From the NCBI RefSeq assembly GCF_963662255.1, contig NC_085067.1, positions 8,361,148 through 8,425,147 of the forward strand: a stretch of 64,000 nt of DNA, given 5' to 3'. Each line of letters opens with the position of its first letter. Position 1 is the stretch's first letter. The notes below the pieces were generated by a model that searched no databases, was not told the DNA's origin, and saw only the letters and a program-made list of their open reading frames with translations. The DNA comes from Cinclus cinclus (Eukaryota; Chordata; Aves; Passeriformes; Cinclidae). Position numbers and translations under genes: made by a program. Below are positions 45,306 to 56,970 of the stretch, one piece after another.

Positions 45306-47131
45306 GTAAGCAAATACCCTCTCTCGCTTGAGCTGTTTCTAACAGTGATGATTTTGGGATCACTTCTTACCTTCTGTCTGTATATAGTGCAATCTATGAA
45401 GCAATACCGTTCTGCCTTTGACTTGTTGCAAGATGGTTAAAGCTCTGCAAGTGCTGCCTGACAGATGCTGTTGGCAGAGAACTTTTCATTCTCTATGGAC
45501 TTCTGCAGCTTTTCTAGAATCCATTTGTGTTTGTCACCACTTAGCAACTCTTTAATCTTGGTGCTTTTTGGTAGTTGTGTGTGTAAGAGGGCAGGTCAAG
45601 AATGACACATCTGATACTGAAATCTTCATTTGGATTTTCAAACTCAGACTGTCAAAAAAATTGTGAGCTACCAGACAACCCACATGTCCTAACCCATGGG
45701 TGTCATCCTGGTAATGGACTTGGGAGGGTTTAGTCTTGGCCCTTTGTACTCGAGTGTGAACTTTGGGAAGGTGGTGACTTGTACAGTGCTGTTAAAGAAC
45801 AAGCTGATCATACTGGATTAATTTGTTAAGCCCCTGCACCAGCTCAGAACAAACCAGGACATTATTAATGCAATGGTACATTATGGACACTGATCCTTGA
45901 GTTGTGTTTTGTGCAGATCAAATCACTTTCCAGGTCAGCATTTGCTGCTTTCACAGTGTGGTGTTTATGGAGCTGCATTGGAAGCAAATAAAATAACACC
46001 AATATTGTTGCAGGAATAGTGAATGATATTCCAAATGATTTCAATGATGAACATTTATCACAGCATGCAGTTATATTGGTACAATTGAAGGAAAGAGCAG
46101 AAAACTGCTGCATTTTAATAAGAGCAAGAAGAGAGAAGTGGAGTGGAGCAGGAACTTCTCGTGCTGGCTTTGCCACAAAGGAATACACATTGTGCAACTA
46201 TGCTCTGCAAATTAAATGTTCTGCTTTCATGCCCTTCTTATTCTGCAGGCCATAATTAAAACCCCATTTCCTTTGATTCATGGACTCAAAACTGGGTAAT
46301 GATGTTAAACAAACAAACATTTGACTAAATTTCTATCTACCAGTTTAATTTTGTAATATTTTAGTGAATAATGGCACATCATTTAGGGTGGGTAGTGTAA
46401 TTAAGAGCAAATAAAGACTTTGTCAATGGAAGTGGCCATCTTTCTGGAATATTGTGGATTTCAGCTTGCATTTCAAGAAAAACAAAAGAAGGTGCATTTT
46501 TCATCACAAATTATTTAAATTTTGCAATTATCCCACCACAAAATGTGCATTGGTTTCCCAACTACTCGAAAAACAAAAAACAAATGTGGAATGACCATAT
46601 TTCTGAATAGTGAGGCAGACGAGCTGAAAATTTTTCATATGCTTCAAAAGTTGATTATGAATGAGTTCTTCATCCAGGCCTGCTTTCAAGAATATAAACT
46701 GTATCATACTTAGGATAAAAAGATCAGTGGCTGATGTAAACGAAATTCAGCTTATTAACCCAAGATGATAGCATTTAACTTCTCAGCTGTTTTCTGATAG
46801 CTTGTTGGCTCTCCATTTGCCTGACTGGTGCCAGACACTGTTGCAGCCAGTGCTAAAGCAGAGCTGCAGGGCATGCACAGCCCCTTTGCTGTGCGTGCCA
46901 GGCTTTGCAGGTGAGTGTGCTGCATGGGGGTCATTTGCTGATGGTGTTGGCTTGTTTGCTTCATGATCCCTGCTTTTTAGCTCTCACGAAGAGGAATCCT
47001 CAATGTTAGTGTCATAATTAATTTTTGTTACATGGAGAAACCACCCCTTCTCCCAAACAGGCCAGAGAATAGGGAAGCAAACTTTGTGACACTTAAGCAG
47101 AATGCTTTGTACCAAGCTGTATTTGACACAT
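45306..47131. other. Unique AT-rich DNA
   Basis: No gene recognised. Around 46,000-46,560 the sequence has a smooth AT-rich texture with homeobox-type cores (TAATTA, ATTAAA) that reminds me of conserved non-coding elements. This cannot be tested without alignments. Confidence 0.4.
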
Positions 47132-47463
47132 GCAGCTCTGGGGTCCCCAGCACAGGAAGGACATTGACCTGCTGCAGCAAGGCCAGAGGAGGACACCAAG
47201 CTGACTAGAGGGCTGGAGCAGTTTTATTAGGAAAGGCAGAGATTGTTCAGCCAAAGCTTCAGGATGACCTCATTGCAGCCTTCCAGTTACCTGAAGGTTT
47301 AGGTTAAGGTATCAGGAAGAAATCCTTCCCTGTGAGTGTGCCCAGAGCAGCTGTGGCTGCCCCTGGATCCCTGGCAGTGCCCAAGGCCAGGTTGGACATT
47401 GGGGCTTGGAGCAGCCTGGGACAGTGGAAGGTGTCCCTGCCCATGGAAAGGATTTGGAACTGT
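47132..47463 (+). mobile_element. CR1 3' UTR fragment with internal deletions
   Basis: Blocks follow the CR1 order: GGGGTCCCCAGCACAGGAAG, CAGAGGAGG, GTTCAGCC, CATTGCAGCCTTCCAG, ACCTGAAGG, AGGAAGAAATCCTTCCCTGT, CCCAGAGCAGCTGTGG, GGCCAGGTTGGA and GTGGAAGGTGTCCCTGCCCA, ending near GGATTTGGAACT. Compared with typical copies, sequence is missing after ACCTGAAG and after CTGTGAG. The terminal ATTCTATG repeats are lost. Confidence 0.9.
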
Positions 47464-50400
47464 TAAATTTTTAATGTCCCAAATAAATCTGGGATCTTGC
47501 ATTTTGGAAGGAGTCCTTACTTTTAGGTTAGGACTTCTGCATGAAAATAAGAAATATGCTGTGCTGGACACTGCATGAGTTGATCATATTCCTGCATGCT
47601 TCTGTATTAAGTATTTGAAAGTGAATTTGTGTATAGAAATGGCTGTGGCTTCCTTCTAGGTGTGTGGGAGCTTGATGAGTTGGCTTTTGTAGAAGAAGTG
47701 GAAATAGAAAAATATTCTGTTTCCCAGAATTGTCTTAATTGCCTTTCTTTGGAAACAGATTCATTTGAATGAATTTAGCTGGTGAGTCCAGGTAAAATGA
47801 GGCATAGCAGAACATCTACACAGAAAAACATTGCTCAAAGAGTGATTGCATGCTGTAAGAATAACATTGTGTTAGACTCTTAATTTCCTTTTAATTTTAG
47901 AATCAAACTATTGGTTCTTTCCATAGTTAAAAATCTACTTGTTAACAAAAACTGACTTAATCACTTGATTCCAACATCTGAGTCCTGACACAAGTGTTGC
48001 AGAGAGCCAAACTTATGAATGAGCTTGCCAATGTTGATATTGATGCTCTGGTTTCTGCAACACCTGTGATAATAAAGGAATCTCCCAGTACCAGTCTGAA
48101 AGACTTCCAGTGTGAGATTTAGCAAAAGATTGTCCCTCTGTTCTGCCAGAAGTCTTTGCACTGAGAAGACTACTGGCCTCAATTTTCAGGCCCAAACCCA
48201 AGCTACATATATCTCCTCATGGGGCAGGATGCAGCACACCTTTGATATTTTACTAGGTCAGGCTGCTTGTATGTGTCATGTACCCTATGCAAAGTGCTAT
48301 TCCAGAAACAGAACTTCTGTGCTTCAATATGTGTCAACTTGTCATGATTGTCAGTTCCCAGCTTCTTTCCCTCGCATTACACTGGCCAGCTGGAACTCTG
48401 ATAAAGGAGTTATGTACAGTGATGACAAGAATTGATTTCCAATTTCCTGTAGAATGACTCTATCATTGCTTGTGACTCAGGCAATTTAGTTTATATTACA
48501 GTGCTGTCTGGGGGCTATAGATCACCCTGACAGTCGTCTAGTCACAGAGCATGCTGATTTTGACAAGATATTGAAAGGAATTTTACAAGATTTTCCTTTG
48601 TGATACAACTCAAAGTGCCATTTTCTATTGTTGGATCACATGTAAAGAGATTTTGTATAGGTAAAATAGAAATATTAGGCTCAGTTTGTCCAATTTTCCC
48701 TTAATCTTTGTGTTTGAGAGCCTATGAAAAACTGACCAGTTTTCTTGTCTTGGAGCTGGTTTAGAGCATGTAGTGTCTGTGTTAGGTCAGACAGAAGTGT
48801 CAGGATCTTTTCTGGAGTGGAGGTAGCAGATGCTTAGGGCAAGAGTGTAAGAAAGAGACAGGTAAGAGTGGTCCAATCCTGGTTGTGCTCTGGAAGATGC
48901 TGCCATCATGATCTGGAGCCTTGCTGGGTTGGTGAGCAATGCTATGCAGAAATAGAGGCTATCATTGCCCTCATTCAAGTTTGCTTTTGCTAAATGATGA
49001 TCTGATTTGCTCTGTCAATGCTGGAAGCTGTAGCACTCTGCCCTTTGGTGACCTCATCATCTTCTGACACCGCTGGCCTGTACCTGTTTGTGGAGCTGGT
49101 GGGAGCCTGGTGTGCTGCTGCTGCAAACACTGCCCCTGTTCCTCTAGCCTCTGCACAAGGCCCTGTGACAGCTGAGGAGAGCTCTGAGGAGCAGTGAGCA
49201 ATTTGGACCTCTGTGACATTCAGTTTTAAAAAGGCAGGAATGGATTTGGGCTGGGAAGGTCTTCCAGGTTCCCAGCCATGGCTGAAGTACAGGATGTGAT
49301 GGCAGCAAGCCACGAGCTATGGAATGGCAATGGAGCTGAGAGCAGCCTGTGCTCTGAATGTGCTCTCACAGACACAGAAGTGCCAGTATTTTAATGATTA
49401 TCCGCTTGAGATCAAGAAAGATATTTTGGGGCAATTTGTGCCTGTTCACATGAAGCAGCCTCTTTTGCAGAAGGTGCTCTGCCAAGCAAGTACATTTTCA
49501 TGAGGTCTTGGACATTCGTGTTCCTCGTCATTAAAATCAAATTGCCTTGCCCTTCATGCTCACAGATGCATCTCAAATGGGAGATGCTTATATCCTCACG
49601 TTGCTGGCAAATAGAAAATAGAGAGCAAGAGCTCTAGAGATAGGTAGTCATCAGAAGGTGCACAGAATTCTTCAGAAGCTGAAAAGCCTCTCTCCTTTTT
49701 TTTTTGTCTTTAGATATCTGAAAGTGTGAAAGTTTTCCTATTTCAGTTAAGACTTAAGTACTTTTGAGAACTAGTCCATGTGCTTTCTCAAACTTTCTGA
49801 AAGACCTGGTGAGACAGGGAATTAAAGAAGGAGTTCTTAATACCCTAATTTGTCTCCTTGGTTTAAATGGAGCAGATGTAGCCATTGCTTGTCAGTTTTT
49901 CTTACAAAATGAACAAAAGGGTAAAATTAGAATTCAGACCTGAACAACCCTGTACAAAATAGGGCATTGGAATGCTTAGCACATAAAAGCCTTAAAAGTA
50001 TGAGTCAGACACCACTGTCCTCCCCTAAAGTGTCTTCCTTAAATTATACTAATTCTCTTTCTGTTTTTACATGAGCGTTTAGGTTTAATTTGTTTCAGAT
50101 TATCAGGCAGGATGAAAACTGATGAGATCAATCAAACAGTTTTGGATTTTTAATTGAATTTCAAATTCAGCATTTATAGTAAAATGACAGTTACAAAAGT
50201 AAATCATACTCTCCCTCATGTGAAGCTTGGAAACAATTTTTTTCAAAGTATTCTTGAGAGCCAGGATGAAGACTCTATGGAAGAGGGATACTGAGTGTGG
50301 CTGGTTCTGTGTATTTATAAACTATCCATCACCATGGGATTCAAACACTGACAACAACAAAAAACTAATTGCAGTTTGGTTTTAGAGCTTCCACCTTGTT

Positions 50401-51321
50401 GAGAAGTCTGTGGTGAGGAGCTCTGGGTGAAATTCCTTTTGCTGGTTTCAGTATCAGTTTAATTCCATTATAGAAACTATTGAAGTGCTGCCTGGATTTA
50501 GATGAGCTCTGTAGAAACCTGAAAGATTGAGTTCTGCAATAGGCTTCAAATTTGTTGTCTCAGTTATGTCTTGTGCCTTACTGGGGTCATACCAGTTGTA
50601 ACAGACTTATCCAAGGAAGATGATTCTGAGATTTGTTAGCAGTTTCCCAAGAAAATAAAACTCCTTACAAGAGGTCGATTGAGCTAATCCATATAAAGAT
50701 GAAAAAGAAAACTGTGAAAAGTGGTGAGAAGTGTTTGGAGGAGTTATGAGTGCCTAAGTATTAGAAGTATGTTTATTAATGGTGGAGAAAAATAAAGGTT
50801 GTTCTCTTTATTCTCTCATTTCCCTGATAATTTTTTTGGTCTGAAACAATCAGTATTTGATGAAGTTTTCACTTGTAAGTTTTCTGATCAGATGTCCTTT
50901 TTCTGTTACACTGTCAGGACACTGGTAGTTTGATGAAAAATGGTAGGTAGTATGGCTTTTAGTACTTCTAATTATTTCTAGGATTCTCAGTCTTGATTAA
51001 TTTCAAAGCATTTGTTTGGATAGTTAGAAAAAAAATCTGAGTATAGGTTTCTGCTTTTGGAATTAGTGATTATGCAGTGCAAATTGTGTCTTTGATTTGT
51101 GGTATGGTCTGTTGAGGTGGAAAGAACTGTGTATTGTCTCATTGTTCTGGAAACCTGGGGAAATTTTTTTTGCTATGATGGTATTTTAAACTCTGGGAAA
51201 TTTAGAATGTAGGTCTCTGGAACTCTGCATTTGTCCAAGTCTACATTAAAATCAAGTTTGACTTTTAGCTTACTTCCTATTGTAGAACAATCCGTATTTG
51301 GCAACTTAGCCTGGAAGTAAG
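47464..51321. other. Unique AT-rich DNA, no gene seen
   Basis: About 3.9 kb without a recognised element. A 107-codon - strand frame at 48990-49313 lies in slightly GC-richer DNA but has no motif I recognise. Confidence 0.5.
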
Positions 51322-51437
51322 TAAACAACAACAACAACTAAACAAACCCCCCCCCCCAAAACAAAACAAAACAAAACAAACCCCCCACAAAAAAACAAAA
51401 ACAAAAACAAACCAACCAAACAAACAAACAACACCAA
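51322..51437 (+). repeat. A/C-rich low-complexity tract (AAAC, CAAAA, C runs)
   Basis: Mixed ACA, AAAC, AAAAC and CAAA units with an 11-base C run and a 6-base C run. After the GTAAGTAAAC edge the + strand carries almost no G or T for about 110 bp. Confidence 0.95.
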
Positions 51438-52399
51438 AAGGGCTGTCTGCCCCTACAGCAGAGAATAAGTTAAACCCATATGTACCCTTTGGTTATACAT
51501 ATGGAAGGGCTCAAGGAACTGAGATACACAATAATTAGTGTATCACAACATGCTTATTTTTCTACATAATGCAAAGATATTTCCTCCCCTGCCTTAATTT
51601 TTAATTAATGTTTAGAAAATATGTGAGAAATGCAAAGCTCCCAGAAAGAGGTAAATACTATTAATTGTAATTACCAAGTAGATTATTTCTTAGATTTCAC
51701 ATGGTTCTGTTCCCTCTGATTAAACACTGAGAGATGTTTGCCTTCAGGAGAGCTCCATAACTCCTGTTCTCATTGTAGGGCTGAGATAATACAGTTTGTG
51801 CTTGTTTTGTCAGCAGGAAGAGGCACCAACTACTGTGCTAGAAGTTTTCCAAGGATTGCTCAGATGTCTTTTAATTATGGTGGGGTAAAAATAACTTGTC
51901 TGCAAAACATGTCCAGATTGCTGAAATAATATCCCAGCTGGGTGTCTAACCTGAGTGATCACCACACCTGCATTTCTGCAGATTGCTGTCTGGACCTGTG
52001 CAGAGAGTGTTTCAACTCAGCTATCCCCAAAATGATGTTTCACCTTCATTTTGCTGTGTTTCATCCCCTGTACACGACTAACCCCTGACACTGTGGCTCA
52101 TGTTGTGCTGCATTAATGGCTTCAGAGGAATGAATGTGACAATATAATGGCTCTGTTCATACCTGCCAGGTATGAGCTGTATTAAACAGTGCATGTGAGG
52201 CATTTTTAGCCAGTGATCAAAGGGATTGGGGAAGATATACCCCAGGGATCTTATTTAATTGCTGTTTAAAGGATTTTAACAGACAAATGAGGAATTGTTG
52301 AGACGACAGCATGGTGGGGGAGGTGCTCTCACTTGTGGATATTATATGTGCTGCCTCATTGCATCAGAGATGAGCTAAGAGATCCACACCCCCGGACTG
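51438..52399. other. Unique DNA, no gene seen
   Basis: No gene or repeat recognised. Confidence 0.5.
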
Positions 52400-53580
52400 C
52401 TGCAATGGGTGATACCAGCCCTTCAGGAAGGTCAGGCTGGGGGTTGGCAGCACAGTTTGCCCTTTGTGTGGGAGAGCAGCAGGAAAGCCTGGAGCTGTGC
52501 TTTGAGGTGGATGATGAGCCAGAGGAGAGTTTCAGGTCAAGATTACCAGGAGGACCTGTGTTACCTGTGGGTGTCTGCCATGGACTTCCTGATCAGGAAG
52601 AACAAGTAGGTCAGGTTGTCTTGAGACAGCTGGAAGAAGCCTTGTGTTTGCAGGACCCTCTCCTCATGGGAAACTTTGGCCACCCCATACCCCCTCAGCC
52701 CAGCAAGACACAAGCAATCAAGTGGTTTCTCAAGTGCATTGTTGAAAAGTGATCGAGGAGCTGAAAAGGGGAGCTGATAAGGGGAGCTGCTCTGCTCCTC
52801 ATACTTACAAAAGAGAAAGAGCTATTTAGGTGTGTGAGTCTGGAGAGGTGATCTAGAGACAGCAAGGTTGAGATGGTCCAGAATCCTAAGGGAAAGAAAC
52901 AAGGCAAGTTGTAGGATGGCAGCTGTAGGCTTCAGGAGAGCAGACTTGCACCTGAGGACATACTTGGTTAATAGTTAAGAGTTATATTCTCCAAGCTCAG
53001 GAGTGGGCCAGCTAGATGAGCAGGAAATTAAGCACGAGTGACAGAAGGTCTGCAGGGATGAATCTGGAGCTCCTGACCAAACACAAATATTAAAAGCATG
53101 CAGGATGTGGAAGCAGAGTCAGGTGATACAGGGGCAGTGCTGGTTTCACACTGATGACAAGGATGGTGGGACAGAGTGCATTCTCAGCACATTTGGAGAA
53201 CATACAAAGCTGGGAGAAGTGGTTGATTCTCTACATGGTTGTATAGCTGTTCAGAAGCACGGGGCCAATGGGAGCCTCATGAAGTTCAGCGAAAAGTTCT
53301 GCAGCTGAGAAGAAAGACCCTAATGTATGCTATGATAAGCATGAAAACAGCTTGGTGGAAAAGCCTTTAGGGGTTCTCGTGGAGCAGAAGTTGAGCATGA
53401 GCCAGCAGGTTGAGAGAAATGCCTGGTCCTCTCTGCTCCCTAGTGCCAGACAGACAATATGTCCTTGGAGATAGTCAAAGCCTGAGTGGACTGAGTCCTG
53501 CTGACCCTTCTTGAGCAATCTGGAACTGAATAATGTCTAGGGGTCCTTTCTAACCTTGACTGTTCTCTGGCTCCATGATA
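52400..53580 (+). mobile_element. CR1 LINE with endonuclease and reverse transcriptase remnants, internally deleted
   Basis: The + strand translation shows CR1 ORF2 pieces in order. First comes an endonuclease part (about 52440-52750) with SLELCFEVDDEPEES, VGVCHGLPDQEEQV, RQLEEAL and LLMGNFGHP, where the family normally has the active-site motif GDFNHP. A decayed EMV-like block follows near 52870 and a LDFRRADFGLFRD-like block near 52930. The sequence then jumps to a reverse-transcriptase part (53185-53310) with HTKLGEVVDSL and LMKFSEKFC, followed by LGVLVEQKLSMSQQ-like sequence. The 3' end, GGGGTCCTTTCTAACCTTGA plus a decayed ATTCT tail, is intact enough to set the right boundary. More than 1.5 kb of central ORF2 is missing relative to a full element. 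Stops, frameshifts and the altered active site make it dead. Confidence 0.92.
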
Positions 53581-56346
53581 CCTGTAGTATCTTCAGAAAT
53601 TATTTGTATGCAAAAGACGCTTGCACTCTCTTTTTTAACGCAAATCATTCCTGAGCAACGTATAGTTCATAAATTTTAGTAGGGGGTTATAAAATGCAGT
53701 TTGTTATTAAATTTGGCTGTTATGACATGGTTACGTGATTACTGAGCTGCACATGATTTATAGGGTTCTTATGCTGAAAAAAGGTGGTAACTGAAATCTC
53801 TGCCAAAGACAGATTAAGGAGATGGAACTGAAATCTGAACCTATTCTCACCTGTGCACTGAATAATTGCAAGAGAACTTGAATTTTTTGCTTTCAGTGCT
53901 GGCATGACTGGCCTTTCGACACAGTAACAGCACCTACAGTACTTCAATAATAAAGTGTTTATTCCTGTCCTATCTGTGTGCTATAAAACAGGTAATCTTT
54001 ATGGGGATGTTATCTGAGGCATTTCATTGGTAGGAGGAAAGCAAAGCCAGCTGGAATGTATTTCAAGTCAGAAGTAGAATTGGCAGCTCTAGGTTTTTTT
54101 TTTCAATAAGCTGGAAGGACTTCCATTCATAGACTCAAACTGAAAAGACAGTATTTAGAAGATGGACAAGAGCTCTGAGAAATTGAAAGAATTAATGTCA
54201 AAGTGTTGCTTTATAGTGAGTAGTGTCAGAGTAAAAATAGTCTTGTAGAAGTAGCTATTTCAAGAAGGAGCAGGTAGAGAACTGATTTCATCTCTGCTGT
54301 TTCTGATGAGTAGATGTGTGAATGCTGGAGCTGGCTGGCAAGTAGCAGATGGTCACTGCAGCTGCAGGTGTCTGCCAGAACCTCAGGTATGTGCTGGCAC
54401 AGCTGCAGATGAACTTCCTCAGGACCTGAAGTGAAAGGGGGGAGCTGGGCACGTGGGGAGTTATGGACACACGCTCTTGCTTGAAGGGATGGCTGCAGAG
54501 TCTGTGAGCCCTGGAGGACATCCAGAGCCATGAAGAACTGCTGATCCCTGTGTCCTACTGGCCTTTTCTGACTGATCTGGGTGTAAAGCTTTGGGAACAG
54601 AATTACTGGTACATGGAAGCAGCTGTCAGTGCTCCTCCTCTGGTTGTCTCCAGGGCAATGGGTGTAGGAAATTCCTCCTTTGCAATGAACTGCATGGAAA
54701 TTGAGTTCTCCAGCAGAGTGCTCTTCACTTGGCAAGTTTTTTCTCTAGTGATATCCACTTAGTTCCTAACAAAAATGTTTTCAAAAGATTAGTGGCAGTA
54801 CACTTGGAAGCTGGAACCACTCAGGACTAATGATATAATTACTCTCTAAAGCCATTTGTAAGGCAATTATGTGCTATTGTTCTCTTTTGTTCTGTGTCTG
54901 TACAAAAGTGAGCCATCTTGGCAGGCTGTGATGGGCATGTGTTGAGCTGGCTGTTATGTAAGAATACAAATAATTTGTGCGCATATTTATAAAGAAAGCC
55001 AAAGCTTTTGTAGTGTGACTGAATTGTTTAGATGTAAAAATCTTTGTACAGGAGCATGTTGCTGTTACAATTTCTGATGTGGATGGTGTTTTTCAATACA
55101 TAGTCTTGTAACTTCTGTAGAAAATTTTGTGGGTTTATTTTGTTTTCCTTTCCAATGAAAATGTTATTTAACCTGTTTTTCAGGTGCTGGAGGTAAAATA
55201 TAATTATTACGGATAAGAACTCTCATAAATAAATTATGGAGGGGTTTTGCTATATTGTTAACAAGCCTTTTCTTTTCTAGGTTCCATGAGTTCTGCTGAA
55301 AGGGTACATGCACAGTGACAATCTGGCAGTACATGCTTGGCTTTGGTTTGTAGTGGAGGTTTCCTTGGGTGGGCTGGGTGAGCTCACCACTGGAAGGGGA
55401 GGCTCTGCTCAGGCTCCCCTGGGCAGTCGTGCCTGTCAGCCCCTCTGTCAGCCAGGACAGCCTGGTTAAAATGGGGGAAAGCTCAGCAGAAACAAGCTGG
55501 TTTTCTGCAGGGTTGGAGAGCTGGACCAGCTCATTGAGAGGCTTGGTGGATGCCAGAGCCAGCACCAAAGTGGGGATGTGACAGCATGGGGCAGAGGGAG
55601 CCAGGAATAGCAGGAAGCAGCAGCAGCATGGGTTTAGGTCAGTGCTGCATCTTGCTAATGTTCAGCCTGAGTCTGATGTAGCTGGGGTTGAGCTCTGTTT
55701 TGTCTTCTTACTGGTAATGCAAAATACTCACAAAAAAGGGCATTGTCCACGAAGCAGTTTTCCTGGAAAACATATGGAGCATTAATTGTCCATGTCATCA
55801 GAGTGGAACACTGATTCTTTCAGTGTTACACTGCTATGTGGTCAGCACTGTACTTCGTAGCCCATAGAAATAGTAATGTTAGTTTTGAATCTCATGTGAA
55901 AACCTATTTCTAGTCTAATCTATACTGAATGTGGATTTTTTTTTTTTTTAGCTTAAAACTCCTAACTAAAACTGTTGCAATGCTATGCCCAATACTGTGT
56001 GTGGGCAAGAACAAATTAATTCCATGCTGGCTTTAGGCTGGAAAGAATTTGCCTAGTCAGAGGTAATGTTTCAGACAGTAATCATGTATGTCTGTGACAT
56101 CAGTGGTGCTTTTGGCTTGATTTGACTGAAAACCTGGTGATAAAGGTGTGTTTTGTGTGTGCTGGAGCTTGCTGAATTGCTCTGGTTATGATAGAGAGAG
56201 CAGAGTGCAAAAGAGAGGGCAAATGGAGGTAGGAGACTTGCCTGCAGAAAACGTTTGAGCTGAGTAAACTGTGCTTTGGGAAATGTATTCTGCCTTCCTA
56301 GAGTTTCCAAACAAGCTGCAATTCTTTAAAAAGGAGTGGCAGAAAA
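53581..56346. other. Unique DNA, no gene seen
   Basis: The - strand frame at 54226-54735 and the + and - frames near 55164-55581 overlap other frames and show no recognisable motif. The DNA at about 54290-54740 and 55350-55640 is somewhat GC-richer than average. Confidence 0.45.
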
Positions 56347-56970
56347 TGTTGAGACCTAATCAACAAGAAGGGAGATTTAATCTCTGAAACAGATAGCAGC
56401 AAACAGGCAAGCTCTAAGTGATATCCATGTGTTAGAAAAACAAATTAAAGTTTAGAGCTTGACATGCTTCGTTGATCAGACCTGGAGCAGGAAGCTAACC
56501 TAAGCTTGGGAAAAAGGATGTTCCACTGATAATAGACACAAAGAATGCAGAATTTATGGATGTAGGACTCCCAAGATAAGGAAGAAACGCATAAAACCAA
56601 TTCAGTAATTGTGCAGAAATGAGCTCCAGGTGAGCAAGAGGTAATCCTGGCAGGGGCCTGTGACCACTGACTCACAGACCACCTGCCCAAAAGAAGAGAA
56701 ACAGAGCACGTGGACTAATTAACACGAGACAGAAGAGAATCATTAAGAAATACAAAATAAAATAGTAATTGATAAGAGAGCTATTTAACTTGTAGCCAAT
56801 GAACATTAATTCTTTTGTTTGCTAAAACACATAAATAGTTAAAAGTTTTGATAATTGGGGTACATGTTTGGTGGAGCAATCCCCCATTTAGCTTAGTGCT
56901 GAATAAAATAATGCCAACTTTCTAACCTGACAAACTGGTTGGAGAGTTTATTTCCCAGTTTTCAGTGACA
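56347..56970 (+). mobile_element. Probable ERV (ERVL-like) long terminal repeat, apparently solo
   Basis: A purine-rich AAAAAGGAGTGGCAGAAAA stretch precedes TGTTGAGACC at the left. At the right, GAATAAAATAATGCC (signal at 56902-56907) is followed about 55 nt later by a TTTATTTCCCAGTTTTCAGTGACA end. This arrangement of polypurine tract, TG start, polyadenylation signal and CA end fits a 624-bp LTR. No primer-binding site or coding domain follows, so it appears solo. The ERVL-like label rests on the recalled shape of the 3' end. A later TGTGTTAG at 56428 is an alternative left boundary. Confidence 0.6.
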
